Shown: positions 53,349-62,765 of the stretch, in pieces
How positions within the stretch are numbered: position 1 is the first letter of the stretch
Layout of the letters: every line of letters starts with the position of its first letter
Source: Caldinitratiruptor microaerophilus
Lineage (GTDB): Bacteria; Bacillota; Sulfobacillia; Symbiobacteriales; ZC4RG38
Assembly: GCF_025999835.1 (NCBI RefSeq)
Contig: NZ_AP025628.1
Coordinates: 682,001-746,000 of the forward strand
Reading direction: 5' to 3'
DNA length: 64,000 bases
Program-made: the position numbers and the translations under genes
Notes under the pieces: model-generated
What the model was told of the DNA's origin: nothing
Database searches by the model: none
What the model saw: only the letters and a program-made list of their open reading frames with translations

Positions 53349-55190
53349 GTGTGGCGCGATCCCCCGACCGGACCCCCGGACTCCGCCCGACAGCTGGTGG
53401 CCGTGCTGGAGGCGACCACCGACCTCGTCGCGACGCTGGAGGCCGCGGGCCGGCTCCTGTACCTCAATCCGGCCGGCCGGCGCCTGCTCGGGCTGGACGT
53501 GGACAGGGACGTGAGGGACCTCCGGGTCGGTGACCTGTTTCCGGAGCGGCTGCGCGCGCAGGTCCTGGACGAGGCGCTGCCGGCGGCGATTCGTGCCGGC
53601 GCCTGGAGCGGGGAGACAGTGCTCGCGGCTGCCGGCGGCCGCGAGATCCCGGTATCGATCGTCTTCCTCGCGCACAAGGCACCGGACGGCACGGTGGAGT
53701 TCCTCTCCGCCATCGCGCGGGACATCGCCGCGCACAAGCGCCTGGAGGAGGAACTGCTCCACCTGGCGAACCACGACGACCTCACGGGCCTCCTGAACCG
53801 CCGCCGCTTTCAGCAGGAGCTCGAACGGGAGCTGGCCCAGGCGCGGCGGTACGGCACCCACGGGGCCCTCCTCTTCGTCGACTTCGACAACTTCAAGGCG
53901 GTGAACGACTCGCTGGGCCACCGGGTCGGCGACCAGATGCTGGTCCGGCTGGCGGGGCTCCTCCGGGAGCAGCTGCGGGAAACGGACGTCCCGGCGCGCC
54001 TCGGCGGGGACGAGTTTGCCGTGCTGATGCCGCATACCGGGCCGGAGGAGGCGGAGATCGCCGCCCGGCGGATCCTGAAGGCCGTCCGGGAGCACCGCAC
54101 CGTCGTGGGCGAACAGGCCGTGGGGGTCACCGCGAGCATCGGCATCGCGGTGTACCCCGAGCACGGGACGACGGCAGAGGAACTGCTCACCCGGGCGGAT
54201 CACGCCGTGTACGAGGCCAAGAAGACCGGCGACCGCCACTGCGTCTACGCGCCGGGCGAGGGGCCCCACCAGCCGATCGGGGGTCCCCGGCCGCAGCCAC
54301 CCCGGACCCCTGGCTCGCCGGAGCTCGATTCCCTCTGGGCCAGCGGCCTGGCCCGGGGGCTCATCGCCCCGGTGTCGGCCCTTCGCCGGGCGGTCGACGC
54401 GCTCGCCGGCCGCCCTCCGGACGCCGGCGAGATCGCGGACGCGGCCCGACTGGAGCTGAGCCGGCTGGAGCGGGTCGTCCAGGCGCTCCACGTCGTGGCC
54501 GATCTGGACCGGGTCGGGCCGCGCACCCTGGAGCCGGTCCCGGCCCAGGACCTGCTACTGCAGGCGGCGGAATCGCTCAAGGATCGGGCCGACGCCCAGG
54601 GCGTCCGCTTCTTCGTTCCCACCGGCCGGCCGGCCCTGCCGGGGCAGGAGACGCCGGGCGGACAGCCGGTCGGGGACTGGCTGGTGGTGACCGCACACCC
54701 GGCGCTCCTGCGGCAGGCCTTCTCGTTCCTGCTCGAGAACGCGCTCGATGCCATGCCGGGCGGCGGCCTCATCCTCCTTGACTGGACGGCCGAGGAAGAC
54801 GGGGTGCGACTCGACGTCATCGACAGCGGTCCGGGCATCGACCCGGAGGTGCAGGGGCGGGTGTTCGAGCCGTTCTTCACCACGCGCCCCGACCGCCTGG
54901 GCGTGGGTCTCACCCTCTGCCAGGCGATCGTGCGGGCCCACGGCGGCACCGTCCGGCTGGGGGCCGGAGTGGCGGGCGGGGTCCGGGCCTCCGTCTTCCT
55001 CCCTCGCCGGAGACCGGGCGGGACCGGGCCGCGCCCTGCCGGGATGGCCGGCGGCCAGGAGCCGGCATCCGCCGCGGAGTCCGCCCGCGCTCGCCTGGAA
55101 CTCTACCGTCTGGTCGATGCGCTCGGGCCGGAGGACGTCCCCGTGGCGCGGCGCTTCCTCGAGCTTCTGAGCCGGGCGGACGGCCCGTGA
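53349..55190 (+). CDS. PAS-GGDEF protein fused to a histidine-kinase-like ATPase lacking the acceptor His
   Basis: This 613-residue protein starts at GTG 53349 after GGGGTGA. Residues 15-130 are PAS (VLEATTDLVATLEAAGRLLYLNPAGRRLLG). Residues 135-300 are a full GGDEF domain: the inhibitory site RETD, five residues, then GGDEF (219-223), so diguanylate cyclase activity with c-di-GMP feedback is expected. Residues 330-540 look like a kinase core: LARGLIAPVSALRRAV aligns with the H-E-x-x-N-P-L box but has Arg where the phospho-His belongs, followed by an intact ATPase (LLENALDAM, DSGPGID, GVGLTL). The tail is short and helical. Confidence 0.9.
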   Translation: MWRDPPTGPPDSARQLVAVLEATTDLVATLEAAGRLLYLNPAGRRLLGLDVDRDVRDLRVGDLFPERLRAQVLDEALPAAIRAGAWSGETVLAAAGGREIPVSIVFLAHKAPDGTVEFLSAIARDIAAHKRLEEELLHLANHDDLTGLLNRRRFQQELERELAQARRYGTHGALLFVDFDNFKAVNDSLGHRVGDQMLVRLAGLLREQLRETDVPARLGGDEFAVLMPHTGPEEAEIAARRILKAVREHRTVVGEQAVGVTASIGIAVYPEHGTTAEELLTRADHAVYEAKKTGDRHCVYAPGEGPHQPIGGPRPQPPRTPGSPELDSLWASGLARGLIAPVSALRRAVDALAGRPPDAGEIADAARLELSRLERVVQALHVVADLDRVGPRTLEPVPAQDLLLQAAESLKDRADAQGVRFFVPTGRPALPGQETPGGQPVGDWLVVTAHPALLRQAFSFLLENALDAMPGGGLILLDWTAEEDGVRLDVIDSGPGIDPEVQGRVFEPFFTTRPDRLGVGLTLCQAIVRAHGGTVRLGAGVAGGVRASVFLPRRRPGGTGPRPAGMAGGQEPASAAESARARLELYRLVDALGPEDVPVARRFLELLSRADGP

Positions 55191-55202
55191 GGTCACGCGG
55201 GG

Positions 55203-56237
55203 TCAGGCCGGCGCGACCGCGAGTACCACCTTGCCGAATTGCTCGCCCCGTTCGAGCAGGGTGAAGGCCTGCGCCGCCTCGGCAAGTGGGAAGACCCTCG
55301 CCACCTGGGGGACCAGGCGGACGTGCCCGACGAAGCGCAGGGCGGCGGCGAACTCGGACTGGTTGCTCATCGTGGTACCCAGGAGGGCGACCTGCTTCCA
55401 GAAGAGCGCCCGGAAGTTCAGCGTGCCCTCCGCACCGGTCGTCGCGCCGAAGTAGGCGATCCGGCCGCCCCGGCGCACCGCCTCCACGCTGATCGGGAGG
55501 GTCAGCCGGCCGCCGCTGTCGACCACCAGGTCGGCCCCGCGCCCGTCCGTGAGCTCCTTCACCCGTGCCGCCACGTCTTCCCGGCGGTAGTGGATGGCCG
55601 CGCTCGCGCCCATCTCCAGGGCGCGGCGGAGCTTGTCGTCGCTGCTGGAGGTCACGATGGCCCGCGCGCCCATCGCCACGGCGATCTGGAGGGCATAGAG
55701 GGCCACGCCGCCGCCGATGCCGTGGATCAGCACCGTCTCTCCGGGCTGGAGGCGGCCCCGGCTCACGACCGCCCGCCAGGCCGTCGCCAGCGCGAGCGGG
55801 AGCGCGGCGGCCTGGCGGAAGTCGAGATGCTGCGGCTTGGGGTAGAGGTTCTGGGCCGGCACGCGCACGAACTCCGCCAGGGTGCCGTCGCTCGGCCCGC
55901 CGAGGATCTGGAAGCGGTCGCACAGGCTGTGCTCGCCGGCCAGGCAGGCGGGGCACGTCCCGCACGACAGGGTCGGGTTGATGACGACCGGGTCGCCGGG
56001 CCGGACCGAGGTGACACCGGGCCCGACGGCCTCCACGACCCCGGCGCCGTCCGAGCCCATGACGAAGGGCGGGAACCCCTGACTCGTCGCCCCCGACCTC
56101 AGAAAGAGGTCGCGGTGGTTGAGCGCCGCCGCGTGGAGCCGGACCACGGCCTCCCCGGGGCCCGGGGACGGGTCCGGCCGCTCCGTCAGGACCAGGGAGT
56201 CCGCCGTGCCGGGCTGGGCAAGAACGACGGCTTTCAT
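55203..56237 (-). CDS. Zinc-type MDR alcohol dehydrogenase / quinone oxidoreductase
   Basis: This 344-residue protein starts MKAVVLAQPGTADSLVLTERPDPSPGPGEAVVRL at ATG 56237 with GGAGGGG upstream. It has a structural Zn set CGTCPACLAGEHSLCDRFQ (four Cys) and a Rossmann motif HGIGGGVALYALQIAVAMGARAIVTSSS. Catalytic-Zn Cys is replaced by Asn-His-Arg (ALNHRDLF), as in quinone oxidoreductase-like members. NAD(P)-dependent redox of an unknown small substrate is likely. It precedes nothing on its strand; the M20 peptidase is 50 bases upstream on the same strand. Confidence 0.9.
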   Translation of the reverse strand: MKAVVLAQPGTADSLVLTERPDPSPGPGEAVVRLHAAALNHRDLFLRSGATSQGFPPFVMGSDGAGVVEAVGPGVTSVRPGDPVVINPTLSCGTCPACLAGEHSLCDRFQILGGPSDGTLAEFVRVPAQNLYPKPQHLDFRQAAALPLALATAWRAVVSRGRLQPGETVLIHGIGGGVALYALQIAVAMGARAIVTSSSDDKLRRALEMGASAAIHYRREDVAARVKELTDGRGADLVVDSGGRLTLPISVEAVRRGGRIAYFGATTGAEGTLNFRALFWKQVALLGTTMSNQSEFAAALRFVGHVRLVPQVARVFPLAEAAQAFTLLERGEQFGKVVLAVAPA

Positions 56238-56287
56238 CGACGTCCCCTCCTCTCCGCTCCATCCTGCCGGCGCCGGATCGCCTGCCG

Positions 56288-57667
<1,380 letters not shown>

Positions 57668-57822
57668 CTCCGTTCAACCCTCACCGTTCCTTCTGCTGCG
57701 GCCTCCCTCAACGTTCCACCCGGGGCCCCGCGGCTCCTTCCTGCCCCAGGGCAGGAACGGGCCAGTTCGCGTCCAAGGATCTCCGGGACTGCCAGGCACG
57801 CGTGCAGCGGGGAGGCGAGAAC

Positions 57823-58464
57823 ATGGCCCTCCAGGTCGAGTGGCTCCGCCATGCGAGCGTCCGGATCCGCACGGAAGAGGGCTTCACCGTTTACGTCGAT
57901 CCCTGGGAGGTCAGCGGGCCCCCGGCGGACCTCATCCTGGTGACCCACCCGCACTACGACCACTGCTCCGCCCCCGACGTGCGGAAGCTCCTGGGTCCCC
58001 GCACCACCGTCGTGGCGACGCCGGCTGCCGCGGCCGACCTGCGCAGAGGTGGCGTCCGCGCCGCGATCGTCGAGGCCCGCCACGGCGAGCCGGTCGAGGT
58101 GGAGCCCGCACGCGTGCTTCCCGTGCCGGCGTACAACGTGAACAAGTTCCGCTCGCCGGGCGTGCCCTTTCACCCCCGCCACCCCGACTTCGCCGGCTAC
58201 GTGCTCACGCTGGGCGGGGAGCGCGTCTACGTGGCCGGGGACACGGACGTGATCCCCCCGGAGGTCGAGCCGCCCATCGACCTCGCCATCGTGCCCGTCT
58301 CGGGGACCTACGTGATGACCGCCGAGGAGGCGGCCGCCGAGGTGAACCGGCTGCGGCCCGCCCGGGCGATGCCCGTGCACATCGGGGCGATCGTGGGCAG
58401 CATGGCGGACGCCCACCGCTTCGCCGCCGCCTGCCGGGTGCCGGTAGTGCGGCCGGGGGAGTAG
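57823..58464 (+). CDS. Metallo-beta-lactamase-fold hydrolase (UPF0173 type)
   Basis: This 213-residue protein starts at ATG 57823 after GGGGAGG. The metal motif is THPHYDHCSAPDV (H-x-H-x-D-H), followed by AGDTDVIP and the terminal PVHIGAI His. Relatives include UPF0173 proteins and L-ascorbate-6-phosphate lactonase UlaG, and more distantly RNase-type metallo-hydrolases. It is first of a plus-strand set with a GHMP kinase 11 bases downstream and RtcB beyond, so it might act on phosphorylated or RNA substrates, which is inference. Confidence 0.88.
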   Translation: MALQVEWLRHASVRIRTEEGFTVYVDPWEVSGPPADLILVTHPHYDHCSAPDVRKLLGPRTTVVATPAAAADLRRGGVRAAIVEARHGEPVEVEPARVLPVPAYNVNKFRSPGVPFHPRHPDFAGYVLTLGGERVYVAGDTDVIPPEVEPPIDLAIVPVSGTYVMTAEEAAAEVNRLRPARAMPVHIGAIVGSMADAHRFAAACRVPVVRPGE

Positions 58465-58475
58465 GGCGGGGCGCG

Positions 58476-59450
58476 GTGGCGGTCCGGGCCCTGGCCCGCG
58501 TGCCGGGCACCTGGGGGGAGCTGGTACAGGGGGCCCTCGACGGGGTCGACTTTCTCATCACGTGCCCCGTCGACCTGTGGGTGGATGCCCTGGCCAGTGC
58601 CGGGCGCGCCGGCGCCGACCTGCGTGGCGCCGGGCGGACCCACGCCGGCTGGCGGGCGCCGCCCGGCCGGGAGAAGGTCGCTGCGGTCCTGGCCAGCCTC
58701 CCCGGCCGGGGGCGGGTACGGATCTGGAGCCCCCTGCGGCCCGGAGCCGGCATGGGGAGCAGCACCGCCGACATGGCGGCGGCGCTGGCCGCCGCGGCGG
58801 CAGCCGGCGGCCGGCCTCTCGATCCCCTGGACGTCTTTCGCCGCTGCCTGGCCGTCGAGCCCACCGACGGACTGATGCTGCCCGGCATCGCCCTGGTCGA
58901 CCACCGCCGGGGCCGGCGTGTCGAGCCCCTGGGTCCGGCACCGCCCCTCGTGATCCTGGGAGTCGACCCGGGCGGTGCCGTGCCCACCCGGGATTTCAAT
59001 CGCCGGGAGGATCTCGACGCGGCCAACCGCCGCAAGGAGCCGCTGGTGCGGGAGGCGCACGACCTTGCCGTGCGGGCCGTCGCCGCCGGGGATCCAGCCG
59101 CCCTGGCGGCGGCAGCGACGCTCAGCGCCCGCGCGCACCAGGCAATCCTGCCGAATCCGCTGTGGGAGCGGGCCACTGCCCTTGCGAGGGAGATCCGGGC
59201 CCTCGGCCTGAACGTGGCCCACAGCGGGGTGGTGCTCGGCTTCCTGCTCGATCCCCGGCACGCGGACGCGCCGGCCGCCCGGGCGTTCCTCGAGCGCCGG
59301 CTGGGCCTGCCGGTCCGGTTCCTGCGCCTGGTCCCGGGCGGGGTGCGGGTCGCGTCACTGGGAAGGGAATTCGTGGGATCCATTCGCGCATCGGAGAGGA
59401 GGCGGCCGGATGCCCCCTCGTGTCCGCATCTGGGGCCGGCACGACGCTGA
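58476..59450 (+). CDS. PduX-like GHMP kinase (L-threonine kinase type)
   Basis: This 324-residue protein starts at GTG 58476. The N-terminus ARVPGTWGELVQGALDGVDFLITCPVDLW matches the PduX pattern (PGTCGELxQG with TCP). The ATP motif is RPGAGMGSSTADMAAALAAA (GLGSS type). Later VEPTDGLMLPGIALVDHRRG and LNVAHSGVVLGFLLD fit as well. PduX phosphorylates L-threonine for cobalamin synthesis. No other cobalamin gene is in the window, so a different alcohol or nucleoside substrate is possible. Its last 41 bases overlap the RtcB start in another frame. Confidence 0.8.
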   Translation: MAVRALARVPGTWGELVQGALDGVDFLITCPVDLWVDALASAGRAGADLRGAGRTHAGWRAPPGREKVAAVLASLPGRGRVRIWSPLRPGAGMGSSTADMAAALAAAAAAGGRPLDPLDVFRRCLAVEPTDGLMLPGIALVDHRRGRRVEPLGPAPPLVILGVDPGGAVPTRDFNRREDLDAANRRKEPLVREAHDLAVRAVAAGDPAALAAAATLSARAHQAILPNPLWERATALAREIRALGLNVAHSGVVLGFLLDPRHADAPAARAFLERRLGLPVRFLRLVPGGVRVASLGREFVGSIRASERRRPDAPSCPHLGPARR

Positions 59451-60615
59451 CACCCTCCGCCAGCTCGAGATGTGTGCCCGAACGGGCGAAGTGGCGGCCG
59501 CGGCACTCATGGCCGACGGGCACAAGGGGTACTCCCAGCCGATCGGGGGCGTGGTCGCCTACCGGGGCCAGATCAGCCCGTCAGGCGTGGGTTTTGACAT
59601 TGCCTGCGGCAACAAGGCGGTGCGCACCGACCTGCGTGCGGAGGAGATCCGCCGCGACCTGCCGCGGATCATGGACGAGATCGCCCGGACCGTGAGCTTC
59701 GGGATCGGACGGAAGAATCCCCGCCCGGTCGACCACGACCTCTTCGACGATCCGGCGTGGACGGTCCACCCCGGCGTGGCGGCCCTCAAGGACCTTGCCC
59801 GCCAGCAGCTCGGGACGGTCGGAGGCGGCAACCACTACGTCGACCTCTTCGAGGAGCCGGCAACGGGCCTCGTCTGGGTGGGGGTGCACTTCGGCAGCCG
59901 CGGCCTCGGGTTCAAGACGGCCACCGGCTTCCTGAACCTCGCCGCCGGCCGGCCGTTCGACGCGCCGGGCCGGCGGGAGTCGATGGACCAGCCCCCGGTG
60001 GTCCTCTCCCTTCGCTCGGACCTCGGCCAGGCTTACCTGGAGGCCATGAAGCTGGCCGGCCGGTACGCCTACGCCGGGCGGGACTACGTGGTGAACCAGG
60101 TACTGGCGATCCTGGGCGCCCGGCCGACCCTCGAGGTGCACAACCACCACAATTACGCCTGGATCGAGAAACACGACGGCGAAGAGCTCGTCGTCGTCCG
60201 CAAGGGAGCCACGCCGAACTGGCCGGGCCAGCTGAGCTTCATCGGCGGCTCGATGGCCGACATCGCCGTCATCGTGCGCGGCAAGAACAGCCCCGAGGCG
60301 CGGGACGCCCTGTACAGCACCGTCCACGGGGCGGGGCGGATCATGAGCCGGACCCAGGCGGCAGGCAAGTGGAAGCGCGTGCGGGGGCGCCGTGTGCGGA
60401 TCGGGGGCGCGGTGAGCGAGGAGGCGATGCGCCAGGCCGTGCGCGGCTACGGCGTGGAGCTGCGCGGCGGCGGTCCGGACGAGGCGCCCCAGGTGTACCG
60501 CCCCCTGCAGGAGGTCCTCGACGCCCACCGGGGGACCCTCGAGATCGTCCACGTCCTGCGGCCGATCGGGGTCGCCATGGCCGGGCCGGAGGAGGAAGAC
60601 CCGTACAAGGATTAG
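59410..60615 (+). CDS. rtcB: RtcB-type RNA ligase
   Basis: This 401-residue protein starts at ATG 59410 with GGAGG eight bases upstream, inside the end of the kinase gene. Motifs are MADGHKGYSQPIGGVVAY, VGFDIACGNKAV with metal Cys67, TVGGGNHYVDLFEE, VGVHFGSRGLG, VHNHHNYAW and the guanylylated His in STVHGAGRIMSR. RtcB joins RNA 3'-phosphate or 2',3'-cyclic phosphate ends to 5'-OH, using GTP. Shorter than E. coli RtcB-like forms by little and lacking the usual N-terminal strand, it looks like an RtcB paralog. No archease gene is nearby. Confidence 0.9.
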   Translation: MPPRVRIWGRHDADTLRQLEMCARTGEVAAAALMADGHKGYSQPIGGVVAYRGQISPSGVGFDIACGNKAVRTDLRAEEIRRDLPRIMDEIARTVSFGIGRKNPRPVDHDLFDDPAWTVHPGVAALKDLARQQLGTVGGGNHYVDLFEEPATGLVWVGVHFGSRGLGFKTATGFLNLAAGRPFDAPGRRESMDQPPVVLSLRSDLGQAYLEAMKLAGRYAYAGRDYVVNQVLAILGARPTLEVHNHHNYAWIEKHDGEELVVVRKGATPNWPGQLSFIGGSMADIAVIVRGKNSPEARDALYSTVHGAGRIMSRTQAAGKWKRVRGRRVRIGGAVSEEAMRQAVRGYGVELRGGGPDEAPQVYRPLQEVLDAHRGTLEIVHVLRPIGVAMAGPEEEDPYKD

Positions 60616-60696
60616 CCCCTCTTGGTCCCGCAGCGGCGGTCGGTCCTGCCGGGAAGCAGCCGGGCCCCACCCGGCGGCACGTGTAGCCCGGCTCGA

Positions 60697-62595
60697 TCAC
60701 TCGCCGAGCAAGAGGCCCTCGAGGCGCTCGCCGTAGGCGATCTGAATGAGCCACCGCCCGTGGACGGAAGGCCAGCCCGGGCTGCCGAACCGCCCCGCCT
60801 CCCGGCAGGTGGCGGCGCCCGGCGCGCAGCGCCACACGGTGCCCGAGTCGGCGACCACGACCAGCTCGCCACCGGGAGCCGCCACGGCGGCGAAAGGGCT
60901 CCAGGGCTCCGCGGGCAGCGGCGGCGCCCCGGCTCCGCCCCACCCGGTCGCGAGGGGCTCGGGCGTCCCGCCGGACACCGACTGGATCTCCAACGCCCAC
61001 GTGGGGCCCACGGCCACGATCTGCCCGTAATTGCCGCGGGCCTCGCGGACGCGGGTTGCGGGGCCGCGGAGAGGGAGGAGGAACAGGCCGGCGTCGCCAA
61101 GCGGCTGCCCCGTGTCGACGTCGGCGTCGGGCGTCACCCCTGGCGCTACCCGCGCGGCCCGCACCACGAGGCCGCTGGAGTCCGGCAGCCAGCGCATGTC
61201 GAAGATGAACGGGCCCTCGCCGGGGCGCGCGGACCGGGTCTCCACCGGGAGGGTGAGCGTGGCCACCTCCCGGCCGTCGCGGTCCACCACGCGAACCGCG
61301 CCCGCCAGCAGGAACCCCCCGTCCTCGCCCTGGAGCCAGCGCCCCGTGTACCGTTCACTGCGCACCCGCAGGGCCAGCAGCCGGCCGTCCGGCGACCAGG
61401 CGCCCCCGCCCGGTTCCACGCCGGCCGGCAGGAGCGGCAGTTCCTCGCCGGTGTCCGCCCGGAGGAGGCCCTCCCCGTAGAAGCCGTACAGGACCCGTTC
61501 GCCGTCGGGGGATACTGCCAGGGGCACGGTGCCGGACGGTTCGAACACGGGCATGTTCCGCCGCACCGCTCCCGCGGCGCCCGCCTCGAGGTCGAAGCGG
61601 TAGAGCGTGCCCGTGCTGAGGTAGGCGTACCGGCCGGAGAGCCAGCCCTCCTCGAAGTCGATGGGCCGCACCACGGCCGGCAACGCTGCCAGGCGTCGGA
61701 CGGTGCCCCGGTCGACGTCGTACTCCTCGGCGACGATCGACGGCCGGGCCGGCTTGCCGTCCTCCCCCGTGAAGGTCGTGCGGAGGACGACGAGCCGGTC
61801 GGCGCCCCGCCAGCCCAGCGGGAAGAACCCCACGGTCGGGTACGCGTCGGCGGTGTTGTGGCCGCGGGTCGGGAAGACCACCTGCTCCGCCAGGACGCGG
61901 CGCACCCCGCGCGCCGGGTCGAGCAGCACGAGGCTTTCCAGGGCGTCCTGTGGCTCCTTACCCTCTCCCTGGCTGAGGAGCACGACGGCCAGCCGTTCCC
62001 CGTCCGGGGACGGCAGCCAGCGGGGCGGTGGACCGGCGGGGAGCTGCAGGGACCACCGGGTAGGTTCCGACTGCCACGCCAACCCGTCCCGGAGGGCGCG
62101 CAGTCGCTCGAGCCGCGCGCCTGCCGGCACGGGAGGCAGGGGGGTCAACTCGACTTTGCGGGGCGCGTCGCCCGGGTTCATGAAGTAGTACAAGGGCTGG
62201 TATCCGGGCGCCAGAAAGGCGAACATCCCGTACTCGGGCAGCGTCACCGGCAGCCGCAGCGGCGTCGTGCCCAGAAGCTCGCCTTCCAGGTACACCTCCG
62301 CCCCCGGGGGGTCGGTTTCGACCAGCGCCCCGGTGGCGTTCCCCACTGCCGGTTCCGGCGATTCGCCGCCCGGCCCGGCGCCCGCTTCGGGTTTGCCGGG
62401 GGTGGCCGGCGGCGCCCCGGCGAGGTCCCCTGCCGGGCCGGCGGGAGAGCCGGCGTCCGAGGCGGGGGAGCCCGCCCCCGGTCCCTCGGGCCGGGGGCCT
62501 GGCGGCGTGCGGGCGGGCGTGCCCCCCGTACACGCGGTGGTGGCGGCGATGAGCGCGATCGACGCGAGCCACGCGGCCCGGCGCCTTGCTGTCAT
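60697..62595 (-). CDS. PEGA-domain lipoprotein with beta-propeller-like repeats
   Basis: This 632-residue protein starts MTARRRAAWLASIALIAATTACTGG, a signal peptide ending at a Cys (ATTAC, an atypical lipobox), so it is probably a secreted lipoprotein. A Pro/Gly/Ala-rich linker (residues 25-75) leads to a PEGA domain (VETDPPGAEVYLEGELLGTTPLRLPV) and then WD/TolB-like repeats (RWLPSPDGERLAVVLLSQ, GAWSPDGRLLALRV, LAVSPDGERVLYGF). ATG 62595 has GGAGGT eight bases upstream. It likely binds envelope glycan or other partners outside the membrane; no enzyme site is seen. Confidence 0.85.
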   Translation of the reverse strand: MTARRRAAWLASIALIAATTACTGGTPARTPPGPRPEGPGAGSPASDAGSPAGPAGDLAGAPPATPGKPEAGAGPGGESPEPAVGNATGALVETDPPGAEVYLEGELLGTTPLRLPVTLPEYGMFAFLAPGYQPLYYFMNPGDAPRKVELTPLPPVPAGARLERLRALRDGLAWQSEPTRWSLQLPAGPPPRWLPSPDGERLAVVLLSQGEGKEPQDALESLVLLDPARGVRRVLAEQVVFPTRGHNTADAYPTVGFFPLGWRGADRLVVLRTTFTGEDGKPARPSIVAEEYDVDRGTVRRLAALPAVVRPIDFEEGWLSGRYAYLSTGTLYRFDLEAGAAGAVRRNMPVFEPSGTVPLAVSPDGERVLYGFYGEGLLRADTGEELPLLPAGVEPGGGAWSPDGRLLALRVRSERYTGRWLQGEDGGFLLAGAVRVVDRDGREVATLTLPVETRSARPGEGPFIFDMRWLPDSSGLVVRAARVAPGVTPDADVDTGQPLGDAGLFLLPLRGPATRVREARGNYGQIVAVGPTWALEIQSVSGGTPEPLATGWGGAGAPPLPAEPWSPFAAVAAPGGELVVVADSGTVWRCAPGAATCREAGRFGSPGWPSVHGRWLIQIAYGERLEGLLLGE

Positions 62596-62688
62596 CGGTC
62601 TGACCTCCGGCGGAAGCGTCTTCACAGCGTTTGACGTTGCGCACAGCCCCCGGGTTGCCGGCCCGAAGGCTCGGGCCGTGCAGCTTTT

Positions 62689-62702
62689 CCGATTCGAATC
62701 GG
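62689..62702. promoter_or_regulatory. 14-bp palindrome between divergent genes
   Basis: CCGATTCGAATCGG is a perfect palindrome located 94 bases upstream of the lipoprotein start and 64 bases upstream of the PRD regulator, between divergent genes. A nearby TGACAG direct repeat (62724-62729 and 62734-62739) is one helical turn apart. A role as operator is inference. Confidence 0.5.
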
Positions 62703-62715
62703 CAGAAAGTTTCAC

Positions 62716-62745
62716 TTACGGCTTGACAGAGCCTGACAGTATCAT
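62716..62745 (+). promoter_or_regulatory. Possible promoter of the PRD regulator
   Basis: TATCAT (62740-62745) is a fair -10 box, and TTACGG lies 18 bases upstream at 62716-62721. A better -35 (TTGACA at 62723-62728) is only 11 bases away, too close for sigma-A. The patch is AT-rich for this genome. Confidence is low. Confidence 0.3.
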
Positions 62746-62765
62746 GGCTTCGGGGGAATGATCCG

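Noticed and set aside
62723-62745. TTGACA with TATCAT as a sigma-A promoter
   Set aside because: The spacing is only 11 bases, well below the 16-18 needed; only the -10 box was kept as a weak candidate.
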